Shown here: positions 1-12,109 of the stretch, piece by piece
How positions within the stretch are numbered: position 1 is the stretch's first letter
Layout: each line of letters opens with the position of its first letter
NCBI GenBank assembly: GCA_029379385.1
Contig: CM055606.1
Location: 992,001 to 1,056,000, forward strand
Direction of reading: 5' to 3'
DNA from: Quillaja saponaria
Taxonomy: Eukaryota; Streptophyta; Magnoliopsida; Fabales; Quillajaceae
DNA: 64,000 bases
The notes under the pieces: generated by a model
What the model was told of the DNA's origin: nothing
The model's database searches: none
What the model saw: only the letters and a program-made list of their open reading frames with translations
Made by a program: the position numbers and the translations under genes

Positions 1-945
1 TAATAATTTTACAAACCTCGCGCCTAAAGGACAAAGATTATCCCACGGAATGTCTGTCTCCCTCCTCGGTGCGAGAAATGGTAGTCGCTCCCATGCCCAT
101 ACCTGGAGTAATATCAAAGGTCCAGCAATTTCAGAAGCATCAAGGTGAGTGGCATGACACATCTCCCTGTACAACCATGCCAGGGAGGCACTCCCCCAGC
201 TGTACTGTCCTGCGACATATAGGTTTTCCAACAGAGATAAGAAACAAATGTGCACATGTGTACTCGTCTTACTGGTGAACAACAATCCACCCATCAGCTG
301 TAATATATAAGCTCGTGCATATCTCTGCGCTGTAATGTCATCACCATCAGCTGGAAAATTCTGAAATGTCAATCCTAACCAGCTCATTTTCAATGTGTTA
401 CCCTTAACAGCTGTAGCAGGGGGCACAACTCCCAATAATCGCTCGCACTCAGTTGCGACGTCAGCACCAACTAGGCCAGAGACAGGCTCACCGTCAACAG
501 GTAAACCGAACAGAATACTAACATCCTGTAGTGTGATGGTGGCTTCACCGTGCGACAGATGAAATGTGTGAGTCTCTGGCCTCCATCGCTCTACTAAAGC
601 TGTCACAAGGTGCCAATCAAGCGAAATAAACCCCACCCTAATCAGACCGCCAAAACCTGCCATGGTCATGTACTCCAATACTCGAGGATTAATATTATTA
701 ATATTATTAAGAAGTTCTCGGCCGAACACCGCCTCCCTCCGACGGCATCTGAGGACATAGGCCTTGCTCTAAATTTTTAAAAACATATTAGTAAGAACAT
801 TTTCGCTAATAAAATTAAATTGAAAAATTATTTATAGTAATTCAATTTGTTAATTACAAATCTCGTGATCCGCGAAAACTCTAACGGATCGATGGCTATC
901 GTGTAATCTAAGGACTGAAACATCTACTAGGCCAACGGGATCCAT
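1..945 (-). CDS. Plant mobile domain (PMD / PP7-long-form-like) protein, partial at left edge
   Basis: The frame from 768 down to base 1 is open without a stop. It reads as a PMD (aminotransferase-like, 'serine/threonine phosphatase 7 long form homolog') protein: GFISLDWHLVTALVERW, the ITLQDVSILFGLPVDGEPV core, then LYVAGQYSWGSASLAWLYRE and VWAWERLP. These are the hallmark blocks of the family, which includes Arabidopsis MAIN/MAIL1. A short first exon starts at the ATG at 945 (MDPVGLVDVSVLRLHD). The join between 858 and 768 is not a clean phase-compatible GT-AG pair, so the intron may be mis-seen or damaged. The gene lies directly downstream of a MULE transposase on the same strand, which marks it as the transposon-borne PMD type. 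Its C-terminus is outside the window. Confidence 0.7.
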
Positions 946-1144
946 GAATCTGCATAACAAAAGACAAATCAAATATAATGTTAATATGCATACACGACAA
1001 TAATGTTTATTAATGTCAAAATAATTTTACATGACATGTGGGGGACATAATGCCTAATATCTACATAATAAAAAAGTAGAAACAAATACATAAATAGGAA
1101 AACTCTTACATTAAAGTAAAGAGTGCGATAATGGAACTTGTCTT

Positions 1145-3697
1145 TTAAGATCGTGTAATGTTAGGACAATTTTTACGATTGTGTCCTTCTTGCCTACATA
1201 AACCACTCCTAAGTTGCCTCGAGGACTCTGTAATGTCCATCTCATTATGAATTTGATGTGTTTTCGGCCTACCCTTCTTTCGCAATTTGGACATGTCGGG
1301 AACCACATGGGGGAACTGGAATTCTGGCCAATAGTCATCGTGCATCACTGGGTTGAATTGTGGAGTGTATACAAGCTCCTGATTTATCAGTTTATACCAC
1401 TCCCCAATAAAGTCGGTATAGTTCAGATGCATGCTTGCACAAGCTGCTATAACATGTGAGCATGGGAGAATGTATTGCTGGGGTTTGTTGCATGTGCACG
1501 TTCAAGACGTTGCATGTATTGCTGGGGTTTGTTGCTATACCTTTCGGGCTTGCCATCCACGAAATTGAGTCTTTATTTCAATTATCCCCAAACCGGTATG
1601 AAACTGTCTCAACTCGTGTCCACCTGCTCTCTCTGCCCAATTTTGGATTTTTTCTATAGTGTCGGTTGTGTATTGATTGCCAGCACCAAGTTGAGCATTA
1701 ATGTACGCCCGATGTTCCACGAAATATTTGACACACCGGTAAAATGTCAACCGCACCAGTGCAGTGATTGGGACTTGTCGCGCTCCCTTCAAGACATTGT
1801 TCATACACTCCCCCAAGTTTGTGGTCATGAAGTCAAAGTGGTGACCTCCATCATGTGCCAATGCCCACTGCTCCAAAGGAATTCTACCAATCCATGCAGC
1901 ATACTCAGAGTCCAACTGAACAAACTTTTTGAAATATTTATCAAATTTGCGTTTTTGAGTTTGACTCGCAGTGTGAATGAGGAGATTTTTTGCTTTCATA
2001 TTCTTGTGGGTCTTATGAAAGTTGCTTGCAATATGCCTAACACAAAAACGGTGATAACCATAAGGCTCAGTCCAGCCATTCCGAGGATCTGAAGCAGCAG
2101 TAATGATCCCGGCATGACGATCAGATATTAAGCAAATACCCACCCGTTGCGTTACATGCATGCGAATCAAACTTAAAAACCATCCCCAACTATCTGTGTT
2201 CTCCTCCTCAACAACTGCAAATGCAACTGGAACTAAACTGTTGTTACCATCAACACCAGTTGCAACCAACAATTTGCCCGTGTACTTTCCACATAGGAAT
2301 GTGCCGTCAATCTGAAGAACTGGTCTACAATGATGGAAGGCCTCGATAGATGGCCCAAAAGCCCAGAATACTCGTTGAAAAATAACTTGTCCAGGATGAT
2401 TAGTTGGGTTCACTTTCCATTCGAAACGCGTGCCGGGATTAGTGACACGAAGTGCATTTAAATATATGGGAAGCTCATTGTAGGATTCCTCCCAATTACC
2501 AAACACAAGATTTATTGCTTTCTTCTTCGCTTTGAATATTTTGCTCAAACTTGGACTATAATGGAAGTGATCTTTTATCATTGTAAGCAACACAGCTCCT
2601 GGTGTAGTTGGGTCTTCATTGATAGTATTTTTGATATATTCAGCAATGATCCCCTTGTCCAGATTATAATGATCCTGAGTCATTCCGCTGTAAACACAGT
2701 TGTGAGCGGCATCCAATTTCGTAATCTGGAACTTTTCAAATTTTTTACTAAAATGTCCTCCCAACCTCCACTTGCATCCTTGTTCGTGGAGCTTACACCT
2801 GATATCCCATGTGTCCTTTTTGGACTCAACGACTACGAAAGCCACGTGGTTCATAATGTGCCAGTATTTAATAGTATTTTTTAACTCGACCTTCGTGCTA
2901 AACAACATGCCATTGTAAAATTCATTATGCAACTCCCATTGTGCATTTGAAACAATAACAGGATTTACGACACGTGCCCCGGCAATGTTCACGTCCGTGT
3001 AAAAGGGATTCGGCACATATTCGGCAAATAAATCTTCTTCAGGAGCCTCGATAATATCATCATCATCCACTTCAATGTTAAAATGCGGATCAATGTTCAA
3101 ATCAGGGATATCTTCTCCATCGCCAATATCTTCTTCAGGCGCTTCTAAGTCAGTAATCGGTGAATACGACCTAAGAGATGCTGATGCCTCTCCTGCAACA
3201 TGAGAACTGAGCTGATCGTATTGGCGCCTACTGGTGGGAGATTCCATGAATATGTTTTCAGGATTCGGGTCAAGTGTGTCGTGACTCTGAACACGAGACA
3301 GAGACTCATCATGAAGTGCGTGCCTATGTAAATAAATCTCTAAAATAAATCCAGGGCCTTGCTCACTGGCATGCTGTAACATGCTATACAAGTCCTCATC
3401 ATCAGCTACTGCAACCGGACTATAATGGGTTGAATTATTTATAGTACTCGGACATCGACAAACTATAGTCAGGTACTCTCTTCTTCTATCAACCTTTAAG
3501 GACTTGCATAAACGAGCATGAAACTCTGCATACTTGATACGCTTGGGTACACGAATGCACTTAACGGGACCTGAATCGTATTCAAGCCCGTTCGAACCAG
3601 TACGCATCTCACCATTAATGTAACACATAATTCCAATTTCTTCCATTATCAAACTTGCACCTTCAAAAATCTTTAAAATATTATAAAATTTTCTCAT
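1145..3697 (-). pseudogene. MULE (MURA-type) transposase, interrupted before the SWIM zinc finger
   Basis: A 720-codon frame (3697 to 1535) holds an N-terminal ubiquitin/PB1-like region (about residues 20-125), an acidic linker (about 180-225), the MuDR DNA-binding domain with C301 and C308 (about 265-335), and the MULE DDE catalytic domain. The likely catalytic residues are D464 (IDGTF), D526 (ISDRH) and E630 (TTNLGE). It stops at TAG 1537-1535. The same frame resumes at about 1498 after a second stop (TGA). It then gives the SWIM finger (CTCNKPQQYILPCSHV), the usual MHLNYTDFIGEWYKL tail and a zinc knuckle (CRQEGHNRKNC) whose first cysteine is replaced by serine. The break coincides with a 21-bp direct repeat at a 44-bp offset. 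It is a domesticated-looking but non-functional transposase. Confidence 0.88.
1471..1535. repeat. 21-bp direct repeat at 44-bp spacing inside the transposase
   Basis: The same 21 bases start at 1471 and at 1515, an offset of 44 bp. The offset is not a multiple of three, and the stops that separate the catalytic and SWIM parts of the transposase lie within this interval. A partial tandem duplication here is the simplest explanation of the broken frame. Confidence 0.8.
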
Positions 3698-4940
3698 TAT
3701 ATTGTTAATGAATTCACAGTATTTTCATAGATTAACTATAGACAACTACTAATAATAAATGATACAAATTATAATATAATACTCATATTATAATTTACTA
3801 TTATAATACACAAATTATAAAATAAAATTACTATTTCTTACAAAATAATAAAATCACTTTTTATCATAGATGTATTACTTACCATAATTATAACATAAAT
3901 ATATTACTTAACATAATTAATTATATTCAAATATATTTATAAAAAATCTCATTACATATTAAAACATAAAAATAATATCTATAAATTATAAATATCAAAT
4001 CATACAAATAGAAAAATTATATATTTATCATAAATATATTACTATAAATTTCCCAAAAAAAAATTTATTTATAAATTAGTCACAAATTTTTAAATAAAAT
4101 TACGAATACTAACACAATAATAAAATCACTTTTTATCATAGGTATATTACTTACCAAAATTATTATGAATTAAATAATTTATATTTTCGTTTAAAATATA
4201 TTAATTAATTTAAAACTATCAAAATTACTAACTAATTTAAAATTATCAAAATTACTAATAAATATATTAATTACATTAATAGCAAATACAAAAATTATTA
4301 TTTATTTCAAAACTCATTAAATTATTATTTTAAGGCAAACAAAATTACTAATTAATTTAAACGTCACAAAATTACTAATTTAATTAAGTGTCACATAATT
4401 ACTATTTTAAACTTATAAATATTATTTATTAATATGTGAATTAAAAAGTTAATAATTTATCATATCATAAATATACTAATTATTACAATTATCATAAAAA
4501 TTACAATTACAACAAATTTTTAATTATAACAAATAATAAAAATTAATATTTCAACAATTATAATATAAAACTACTGTAAATATAGATACATGCATATAAT
4601 AATAATAAATATAACTTTCTATAAAATAAATATAACTTTATGACTTACCAGGTAAGAAGCAAATGAGCAAAAAGTATCAACACCGGCAACGTGATTTCAA
4701 CAATAATCCTAAACAAAACATATATATCGTGTAACATTAAATAATTTATATAATTTCTATTTATATTTTATTTTTAAAATTTTTAATAGTATACGTAATT
4801 TAAATAATTAATAAGTAAATATCACGAATTTATATAAATAATATAAATTAAATAATATACGTAATAAATTTTTCAATAATAACATGAGAATTTAATTAAT
4901 AAAAAAATTTTAAATTAAAATTTGTATAACTTACCAAGAT
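3698..4940 (-). other. AT-rich MULE leader, no coding sequence
   Basis: About 1.2 kb of very AT-rich DNA lies between the transposase start and the promoter. No frame is worth calling. Potential splice donors on the minus strand occur near 4660 and 4930, so it probably contains 5' UTR introns. Part of it (about 4210-4697) matches 26398-26872 in inverted orientation, and about 4069-4103 matches 26336-26370 in direct orientation. Confidence 0.6.
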
Positions 4941-5041
4941 TTTACCTTGCAAATCGAAAGAACATGAGAATATTGACAGAAAGAAAGAAAATGTTAATGT
5001 ATAAGAAATGAAGGCGGTGATCTCCTCTTGCTCTGCCTCTG

Positions 5042-5050
5042 TATTTATAG
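5042..5050 (-). promoter_or_regulatory. TATA box for the MULE transcript
   Basis: CTATAAATA on the minus strand lies just downstream of the palindromic block and upstream of the AT-rich leader. The position suits a core promoter for the transposase transcript, with a start expected near 5015. Confidence 0.45.
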
Positions 5051-5108
5051 AGGAGAAAGGGTGGGGGTGGAGAGGGGTGATAATTGGGGGAGGGAGGGGG
5101 GGTCGCCC

Positions 5109-5385
5109 TGCAGGCTACCTGCATGCGCGACGCAATTTGGGGGGGGGGGAGGGTAGCCTGCAACGTTTGAAACCGGCTTTTGAAAAGCCGGTTTCAGATG
5201 TATTTTTGCCCCCCACGGGGCCGACCGACGAGCCCCGCGGGGGACACGTTTTTGGATGAAACCGGCTTTTGAAAAGCCGGTTTCATCCTGCACTCGCGCG
5301 CCACGCGCGAGTGCCTGATGTGGACGATGGTCCGACCTGGCACGCCAGGTCGGACCCTGAAAACCGTGTTTTGAAAACACGGTTT
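5109..5385. repeat. Run of seven consecutive palindromes (hairpin array)
   Basis: Seven inverted repeats lie end to end. 5109-5119/5152-5162 has 11-bp arms. 5168-5196 has 14-bp arms around one base. About 5208-5245 is imperfect and C/G-rich. 5254-5288 has 17-bp arms around one base and shares its core (GAAACCGGCTTTT) with the second. 5290-5314 has 11-bp arms, CG-rich. 5329-5356 has 13-bp arms around two bases. 5361-5385 has 12-bp arms. The block is much more GC-rich than its surroundings and sits directly upstream of the MULE TATA box. The role is unknown: it could be a subterminal transposase-binding region, a silencing target or a source of small hairpin RNAs. Confidence 0.9.
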
Positions 5386-5645
5386 CATCATTTACCCCAT
5401 TCTGGCTATTATGGTAAAAAAATTACCATTTTGACCAAAATTTTTGGGACTTGGACCCTTTTGTCCAAAAATCCATATATTTGCCATACTTCACATGATT
5501 GTTGTGTTCAGGCAAAACACTCAAGTGCTATTCCACTATAACCATTTAGTGCATATTTATTAGATAGAATATTTGGAAAAAAAAAAAAAAGCAAGAAAGA
5601 ATCCTATCAAAATCTCTTTGTTTCACGGTGTCTCCCCCTCACCTC

Positions 5646-5653
5646 TATATAAA
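5646..5653 (+). promoter_or_regulatory. TATA box of the dCTP pyrophosphatase gene
   Basis: TATATAAA lies 74 bp upstream of the ATG at 5727, a normal spacing for a plant gene with a short 5' UTR. Confidence 0.55.
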
Positions 5654-5726
5654 TTTGGACATGCATGAGTTATTGAGCAAGATTGTTAAATCATAGAAGT
5701 AAGAGAAAGCAAAAACAAAAAATAAG

Positions 5727-6191
5727 ATGGAGTACTCTAATGAATTTTCAAGAGCACCAGAAGATGTTTCTCTTCAGGAACTTAGAGATAGGCTTGCAGA
5801 ATTTGCTGAAGTCAGAAGATGGGATCAGTATCACAGTCCTAGAAATCTACTTCTAGCTCTTGTAAGAACTTATAAATCAGAAACAACTCATTGTAATAAT
5901 ATTTGCTTTATTCCGTATATTATAGTTGAACTTGAACATGAACATTAATTTACGCAGGTAGGAGAGGTGGGAGAGCTATCAGAGATTTTTCAATGGAAAG
6001 GAGAAGTTGCAAGAGGATTACCCAATTGGTCTTCTGATGATAAGGAGCATTTGGAAGAAGAGCTTTCAGATGTTCTGCTGTATTTAGTACAACTTGCTGA
6101 TGTTTGTGGGCTTAATCTTGGCCAAGCAGCTCTAGCCAAAATAGTCAAGAATGGTAAAAAATACCCAGTTACAAACCAAACAAACAAGTAG
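5727..6191 (+). CDS. dCTP pyrophosphatase 1-like protein (MazG-like NTP pyrophosphohydrolase)
   Basis: Two exons, 5727-5861 and 5958-6191, are joined in phase 0 across a 96-bp GT-AG intron and encode 122 residues, the usual size for plant DCTPP1-like proteins. The family hydrolyses dCTP and modified dCTP to dCMP and pyrophosphate, which cleans the nucleotide pool. The fold is the all-alpha MazG type. The metal-binding residues are visible as EVGELSE at the start of exon 2 (about residues 48-54) and EEELSDVLLY (about residues 79-88), matching the EExxE and ExxD signatures. The tail KIVKNGKKYPV also matches the family (usually KVVKNAxKYP). The frame is intact. The start follows a TATA box and is followed by the conserved SLQELRDRLAEFAEVRRWDQ block, so it is the likely true start. 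Confidence 0.93.
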
Positions 6192-9100
6192 TTAACTTCA
6201 CCTATAACTCATTTCCTGCCACTTTATCTCTATGTTCTAGCAACTATGTCAACGATGTATTTTTCTTTTTGGTGTGTTTTCTTTTTAGTTTGGCTTTCCA
6301 AATTCCAAATTCCAATTCCATTTTCCATTTTGTGTTATTACTTTCTTGGTGTGATTGAAATTTTCTTTATTGATTTATCGGCAACTCTACTAAATTTTCT
6401 ATTCATTTTCAAACACTCATTAAGACCTTTAATTAAAATCGTTAAATTCTAATCGTTGTGATGTTTTCTCAAAAACATTATGATTGAAATTTAAGACCGT
6501 GTATAAAAGATAAGTGTGGAGTTTTTTTTACTACCTTTATTTATCTATTTAGTCTCTTTTAATTTTTCTTATACCCATATTACAAGTAATATTCTTTTAA
6601 AACTTATAGAGTTTTCTCTTTATTTTTAAAACTTATACAAACCTTTTCTCTATTTATAAAAATAACCAAATTCTTATACATCATATGATTATATTGCATA
6701 CATTATTAGTAAGAAAATTATGTTATTTTTGAAGATGAATATTTGCTTAGGTGAGAGGACTCTTGGCTTTGGCTATGGCGCTAAGGGGCAATAAAGTCTT
6801 TTAAATAGGGCCCTTTTCTAATTTCATCCGAAAGCATGTCCTTTTTATTTCTGACGCTGGCCGACGCAGATCACAAACAAAGCTCCGATTGGAGGATAAA
6901 AGGAATCGCGGGGCCAGCACTAACGTTTGCTCCCTTCCTCATAACTATACGAATTTGCATGGATGATCCTTGAAATTGCACTTTTTTCTTTTTTCCCCGA
7001 AATTGCTCATAAATATTTTTGTAAATGAAAGAGGAGACTCACATAAACTAACAAATATAAGACCTAAAATATAATTTTATCAAAGATATAGAAAATAAGC
7101 AAATAGCAAATTATTGTATAAAGATCAATGAGATTTTATCTTCGATAAAACTTAAGAATAATAATTACTCACGAGTTTAATATATTTAAAAATAAATTAT
7201 AATGACATGTTCATAGTAAATGTGAACTTTATATTGGTCCAAATTTTTATATCATTCTAAGTACTTGAAGTCAAATTTTTGTTATTAGGAATTAAAGATT
7301 TATGATAATAGAGACCCATCATCTTTTATTTTATTGTGTAATTCATAAGTCTAGTGAATTTATATATACACTAAATTTAAAATAACTTAATAGCTAATTT
7401 GAAAATGGATTCTCTCTCTATATTGTATTTCTAATTCCAAAAAAAAAAAAAAAAATCTAGGTAGAAAGGTGCATGACTCCCACTTAAAAAAAAAAAAAAA
7501 ACAATAGAGGATCTGGAGATACTACATTACTATTATGTCAAGTGTATCATTTAATCTGAGCTTATTTAATATTTTAGTCCTTCATGATTTAAATTTTTTT
7601 AATTAAATTCTTAATCAAGTCAAAATTATTAAAATTGAGATGGAAACTAACAAAATTAACTAATATATTTTTTAAGTGATGATGAAAAAAATAAATATTA
7701 ATGCATGGAAAGAAAAATTACATGAATATTGACTTAATAATTAAATTTTTTTTGTATTCTTAACCGTAGCAAGTAATTATATTATGTTTCATCAAAATTT
7801 AATTATCTTGGATTAATTAATAATTCAATTTTAAAGAAAATAAATCTTGGAGGACTAACAAAAAATTGAATCATGAAGGTTTTTATTAAAAAATATAATA
7901 CCTCAATGACTAAAATAAAAAATTATGTAATTCTCAAAAACTAAAACAATAAATAAACCTTTAATCTATTATAACGCAATTAAGATGCTTCTTAATGAAG
8001 TTATTTAAGTTGATCTAGTAATTATATTTGAAATGATAAGATTGAATCTACTCAACAACAATTCTAATTAATTAATCATGTTGTATAACTATCACATTAA
8101 ACCTTTGTGAGTTATATAAGATTAATTAGGAATGAGCTGTCACCTTCTACTAATTATGAGATATTTTATTTTCTTTTTTCTTTTTCGATCAAGGATGAAT
8201 TAAAAATAAAATAAAAGAACTGGTTCTCTTTTCTAGAGATAAAGAATGCTTATTAATTTTATTTCTTTAGACTTTAAGCTTAATTTTAAATTCTTTTAGA
8301 ATTGTTGACCAAATTTAAAATTATAAAAGGTTCATAAAGGTTTCAATAAATTAAAATTCTAATTCAAATATTTTTTACATATTGACTAAGAACTCATTTG
8401 GTTTGTCTTACCGACGATTTATTATTATTTTTTTGCTGAAATCTTGACCACGATTTGCCAAGGTAATGGGATACAGCAGATGCCGTCTGCCTTTCATTTA
8501 AAAAAAAAAATTATTCCCCAATAACTATTTATATTTATAAATAATAACTATGAATTTTATATATATATATATATATATAAATTGAATGTAATGATCACAT
8601 GATTTTTTTTTTTTTATTGAAAGAACACACAAAAATAAAAAAATGCTGTTGATGTCATTTTTTTTTTAATAAATTGAAGATTTTTTTTTCTTTCATGATT
8701 TTAATAATTTATAATATTATTCATGAATGTTCTTTTGATAATTTACATATCAAATAAATTAATAAATAAAATCTTAAACCATGATTTGCAATCACAATTT
8801 TTAAAATCATTGAAACAAAACTAAAAAAATAATTTAATATTTCAAATCATGATTTACAACCACAAACAAAATAAAACTTGCCCTAATTGAGTTTATGAAA
8901 AAAAAAATAATAATATTGTTGTAAAATGAAGAAATATTCCGTGAATATTGTAGTTTCAATATTTAGAAAGAAAAACACGCCGACAGATAATTTGAAGTTA
9001 CAGATGAGACACAAAAGCAGAAAAAACACGATTTCTGATTTCCACAACCTTGTTTTTCAGGAAAATCCTTAGATTTAGGATTTCTTTCAATTCAATTGTA
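6192..9100. other. AT-rich intergenic DNA
   Basis: No gene is supported. The stretch contains poly-A/T tracts, a (TA)n microsatellite at about 8556-8579 and one less AT-rich patch at about 6740-6960 with no recognisable product. Confidence 0.6.
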
Positions 9101-9132
9101 CCCTATTTGATTTTTTTCAATCTAAAAAGAAG

Positions 9133-9351
9133 ATGCTTCTCTCTCCTGCTCACTCTCCACGCCATCTCTCTTGGCCTTCTTCTCCTTCATATTTTTTCCA
9201 AATTCCTGTGCAAAACCTCAATAATTCCTCCTCTGTAATCACTACCAAAAGCTGTAGCAGAAATCCCTTCGTTCTCCATGACTATAATGTCCAGGATTCT
9301 CCCTTTAGACAAGTATTTCTTCAACAAATTCTGAAAACTTTCGTCTTTTAG
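9133..9351 (+). pseudogene. Possible orphan first exon, ESS2/DGCR14-like N-terminus
   Basis: A 72-codon frame starts MLLSPAHSPRHLSWPSSPS. From memory, plant ESS2/DGCR14-like splicing-factor proteins begin in a similar way. Nothing resembling the conserved body of that family follows, and the frame closes after an unrelated-looking tail. If the resemblance is real, this is a truncated gene copy. It could equally be a chance serine/proline-rich frame. The identification rests on a short, low-complexity start only. Confidence 0.25.
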
Positions 9352-9959
9352 AGAATCCAAACCCATACAATTTTGCGTTTCGTTCCAATGCCTGTTGAAG
9401 ATGCTTGTAATTCGAAATGACTAAGATGGGTCTTTGGGGTTCCAAGAATTCATGTCAAATCTTACAAGGTCTGAATGTATTTTAGACAAATTTATGATAA
9501 AATAGAGCTTAATTAGATTCTTAGATAACGTATTTCAGATCCCAATCAAATTTGCTTGTGTTGGGGTTTAATTTTTTTAATTTTATGTAATTTAGTTATG
9601 CAAGAGAAATCAATACACATTTTGGAGAGGAAATATAATTATTATATTTTTCAATAGTTCCTCTAATAAGTTATTAAGAATCAATGGTTGCGATCCAATC
9701 AAATAAGTTTAATAGTTTTAAAAAAAAGAGTTGGGTATTGCATAATCCACTTTTACTTATTTACTTTTCTTAATTGTAATGTATTATTTGCCACAAAAGA
9801 ATATTTATAAAAAAATTGGTACAATAAGTAGTCTGCTCAATTGGCGTGGGCACTTTGTATGCTTATTGTTGTCCACTAGTAGAGTACTTGCTAGGGTACT
9901 ATCCCAAACCTTCTTCGAGATGATTTTAAAATCAAATAATTATTCAACTTCAATGACAA

Positions 9960-10400
9960 TAGTTTTTTTTTTTTGGCAACAGTGAATCAATCGAGAGGGT
10001 TACACTGGGACATGCTCCTAAAGGGACCTGCATTAGAAGCCAAGTGCGGCAAATTATGGACAAGTACATTACAATCCTGCGAAACTTTCCTACAAACTCA
10101 AAAACTAACACCATTGAGGAGATCAAGGAATCCAAATAAAGGGAGTAATTGCCCACTTACAAGAGAGACCTTTGGAGTTGACCACCAATTGGGAATCACC
10201 TTCCAAAATGAAACCAATAAAGGAGTCAGAACCAGAGGCAAACTTGGAGGCGAGTTTGGAGGCCAGGAGGCCTGTCAGCCCTTCGACAACAAGGAGATCT
10301 TTGAGTTGCAGAGTATGACTGTCATACCCCTCACAGAGAAATGATTGGGCAGAAGATTGGATAACCAACTCTCCATAACCTTGACTTCAAAACAAAGTAA
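9960..10400 (-). pseudogene. Decayed RNase H-like domain fragment (retroelement-derived)
   Basis: On the minus strand the region reads GFILEGDSQLVVNS followed by KGLSCKWAITP. After a frame change and one stop it reads VCRKVSQDCNVLVHNLPHLA. These match the plant RNase H-like domain (EGDSQLVV and the N-x-x-x-H-x-L-A end) found in non-LTR elements and stand-alone plant copies. Several frame shifts show it is dead. No reverse transcriptase was seen beside it. Confidence 0.6.
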
Positions 10401-10440
10401 CAAACTTGACTCTTGGCCCATCCAAAGGGGAATAGTAACT

Positions 10441-12060
10441 CTTATATAATAGAAGTTTATTGTAAAATTTTATTTTCCGAAACAATTAACAGCTTACTGA
10501 AAAATTTCGGCAGAGTTCCCAAAAATATTGAATATGCCTCAAAATATTAACACATATGTTCAAGACTTCACACAACACTAACACAAAAACAACCAGGAGC
10601 TTCGCTCCGTCCTCATCCTAATCAAGACAAATAACTAGACTTGTACATCATACCAAACTTAGACACTTCACAGTTCTAGTGTAACTGCAACTTTCATCCT
10701 TGACTGCAACTCTGAGATCTTGGAGATACCTTGCCGTACTCAATTGGCAAGTCACAAGCTCGGCGACGTCATGTACCGACCTCCTGTTATTAAAAAAAAA
10801 AAAATTACAAGCGAGGGGTGAGTCTTATGGATTCCGTGAGTAAAAATTGTATCCAAATAGTACTAGCATCACACGATACAAGTATATAATATACATGAAT
10901 GTAACATTTTACAAACAATAGTAACCAAATTCAAAGACTACATTGCAAACCCACAATCAGGCAAAATGTTCACTCGCAAACCCACTATTTGTTAAAAACA
11001 AAATTGTGAAAAAATATATATATCAGAGAAAGAAGACAATTAAAGAAAAACTAAACCTCCAAGCTTGATCTTCGTCATTTTTAGCACAGGAGTGATGAAT
11101 TCTTGTTGAGGCTTCAGGTACAGACAACTTGGGAGGGAGATGGCTTTCCTTTAGAACTCTGGGAAATTGGGGAGAGGCTTATAGGTGTACACTGTTACTG
11201 GGTGTTGGGTGGATTTTAGACTATTAAAGTTAATTGGGCTTGAGAGTGAGAAAGAGAATTGAATTGCAATTTTCTTTTTAATTTGTCTGGGCCTGGAACT
11301 GGGTATAATAGAACTATTACCTTCTCTCTTTCTTTCTCTTTTTTTTCTTTTTCTTTCCGAAAGTTGTCCGGATATAGGCCTGATACAGGCTTATTTAAAA
11401 TGTCTGAAACTAATATAACTAATAGTATTTTTTTAAAGTTGCTCCGGCTTGGAACTGGGTTGACCAGGGTTGTCCCTCCAGGGCCTCCACTGATACCATC
11501 ACTGCTAGTGCTATGTAGAAGTTGAGATGGGTGGTGGAGTTTTAAAAATATAGATTTGTTGGTGAAAACAAGATTATTATAAATTTATAAGAATCACTTA
11601 ATTGAATAATATTAATAGTTGTGGTAAAAATAACAAAAATTAATAGAAAATGATTCATACGTATAAGTAAGATATTTAATACTCACTTTTATAATGGAGT
11701 ATTGTTACTGAAGTAAAAGTTGACAAAAAATTTCATGTTGATACTTCAAAAATGTAATGGGGCCCACTGCTGACTAGTGTACTTAGTATCTAATAAACAA
11801 ACTATAGAGCATAACAATCCCATTCTACCCAAAAATATATAAAAATCCCAATTAAATTATTGAATTGGAAAATTCAAGGTAGTTTTAGCTTTTAAGAGAT
11901 TCTTGTATTTATGAAGTAAAAGGGGTACTGTTGTCTGATTTTAAATTTGTAATTTTCTTTAATATTTTATTTTCTAGGAATTTTATTTTATCAAATTTCA
12001 GAAACAAATATTTTGGAGAGAATCTAGAGGCTAGACAAGCTTAATTTTCCGTACTGCTTA
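10441..12060. other. Intergenic DNA upstream of the DUF863 gene
   Basis: No gene is recognised. There is a CT-rich patch near 11320-11360. The last part probably holds the promoter of the following gene (ATATAAAT near 12083). Confidence 0.5.
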
Positions 12061-12109
12061 AAAAATCCAAAGGCAAAACCCAATATAAATGAGAAAGAGA
12101 CCAGAGGAT

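Larger units (their letters stand above)
1..5400 (-). mobile_element. Mutator-like element (MULE) with transposase and PMD gene, left end outside window
   Basis: This is one element read leftwards. A TATA-type core promoter near 5042-5050 is followed by a long AT-rich leader (about 3700-4950), a MURA-type transposase frame (3697 to about 1145) and then a plant-mobile-domain frame (945 to beyond base 1), all on the minus strand. MULEs carrying a PMD gene are an established class in angiosperms. No terminal inverted repeats could be paired because the left end is not in the window, so the right limit near 5400 is only the edge of the unusual GC-rich palindromic block. The transposase is broken, so this copy is not autonomous. 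A rearranged piece of the same leader recurs at 26336-26872, which shows the family is repeated locally. Confidence 0.7.

Noticed and set aside
1475..2092. A 205-codon plus-strand frame
   Set aside because: It lies antisense to the MULE transposase, whose translation shows clear family motifs; it is a shadow frame.
5008..5541. Overlapping frames on both strands in the palindromic block
   Set aside because: They arise from the GC-rich inverted repeats, with no domain or codon pattern.
8556..8579. (TA)n run considered as an element end
   Set aside because: A plain dinucleotide microsatellite without flanking structure.
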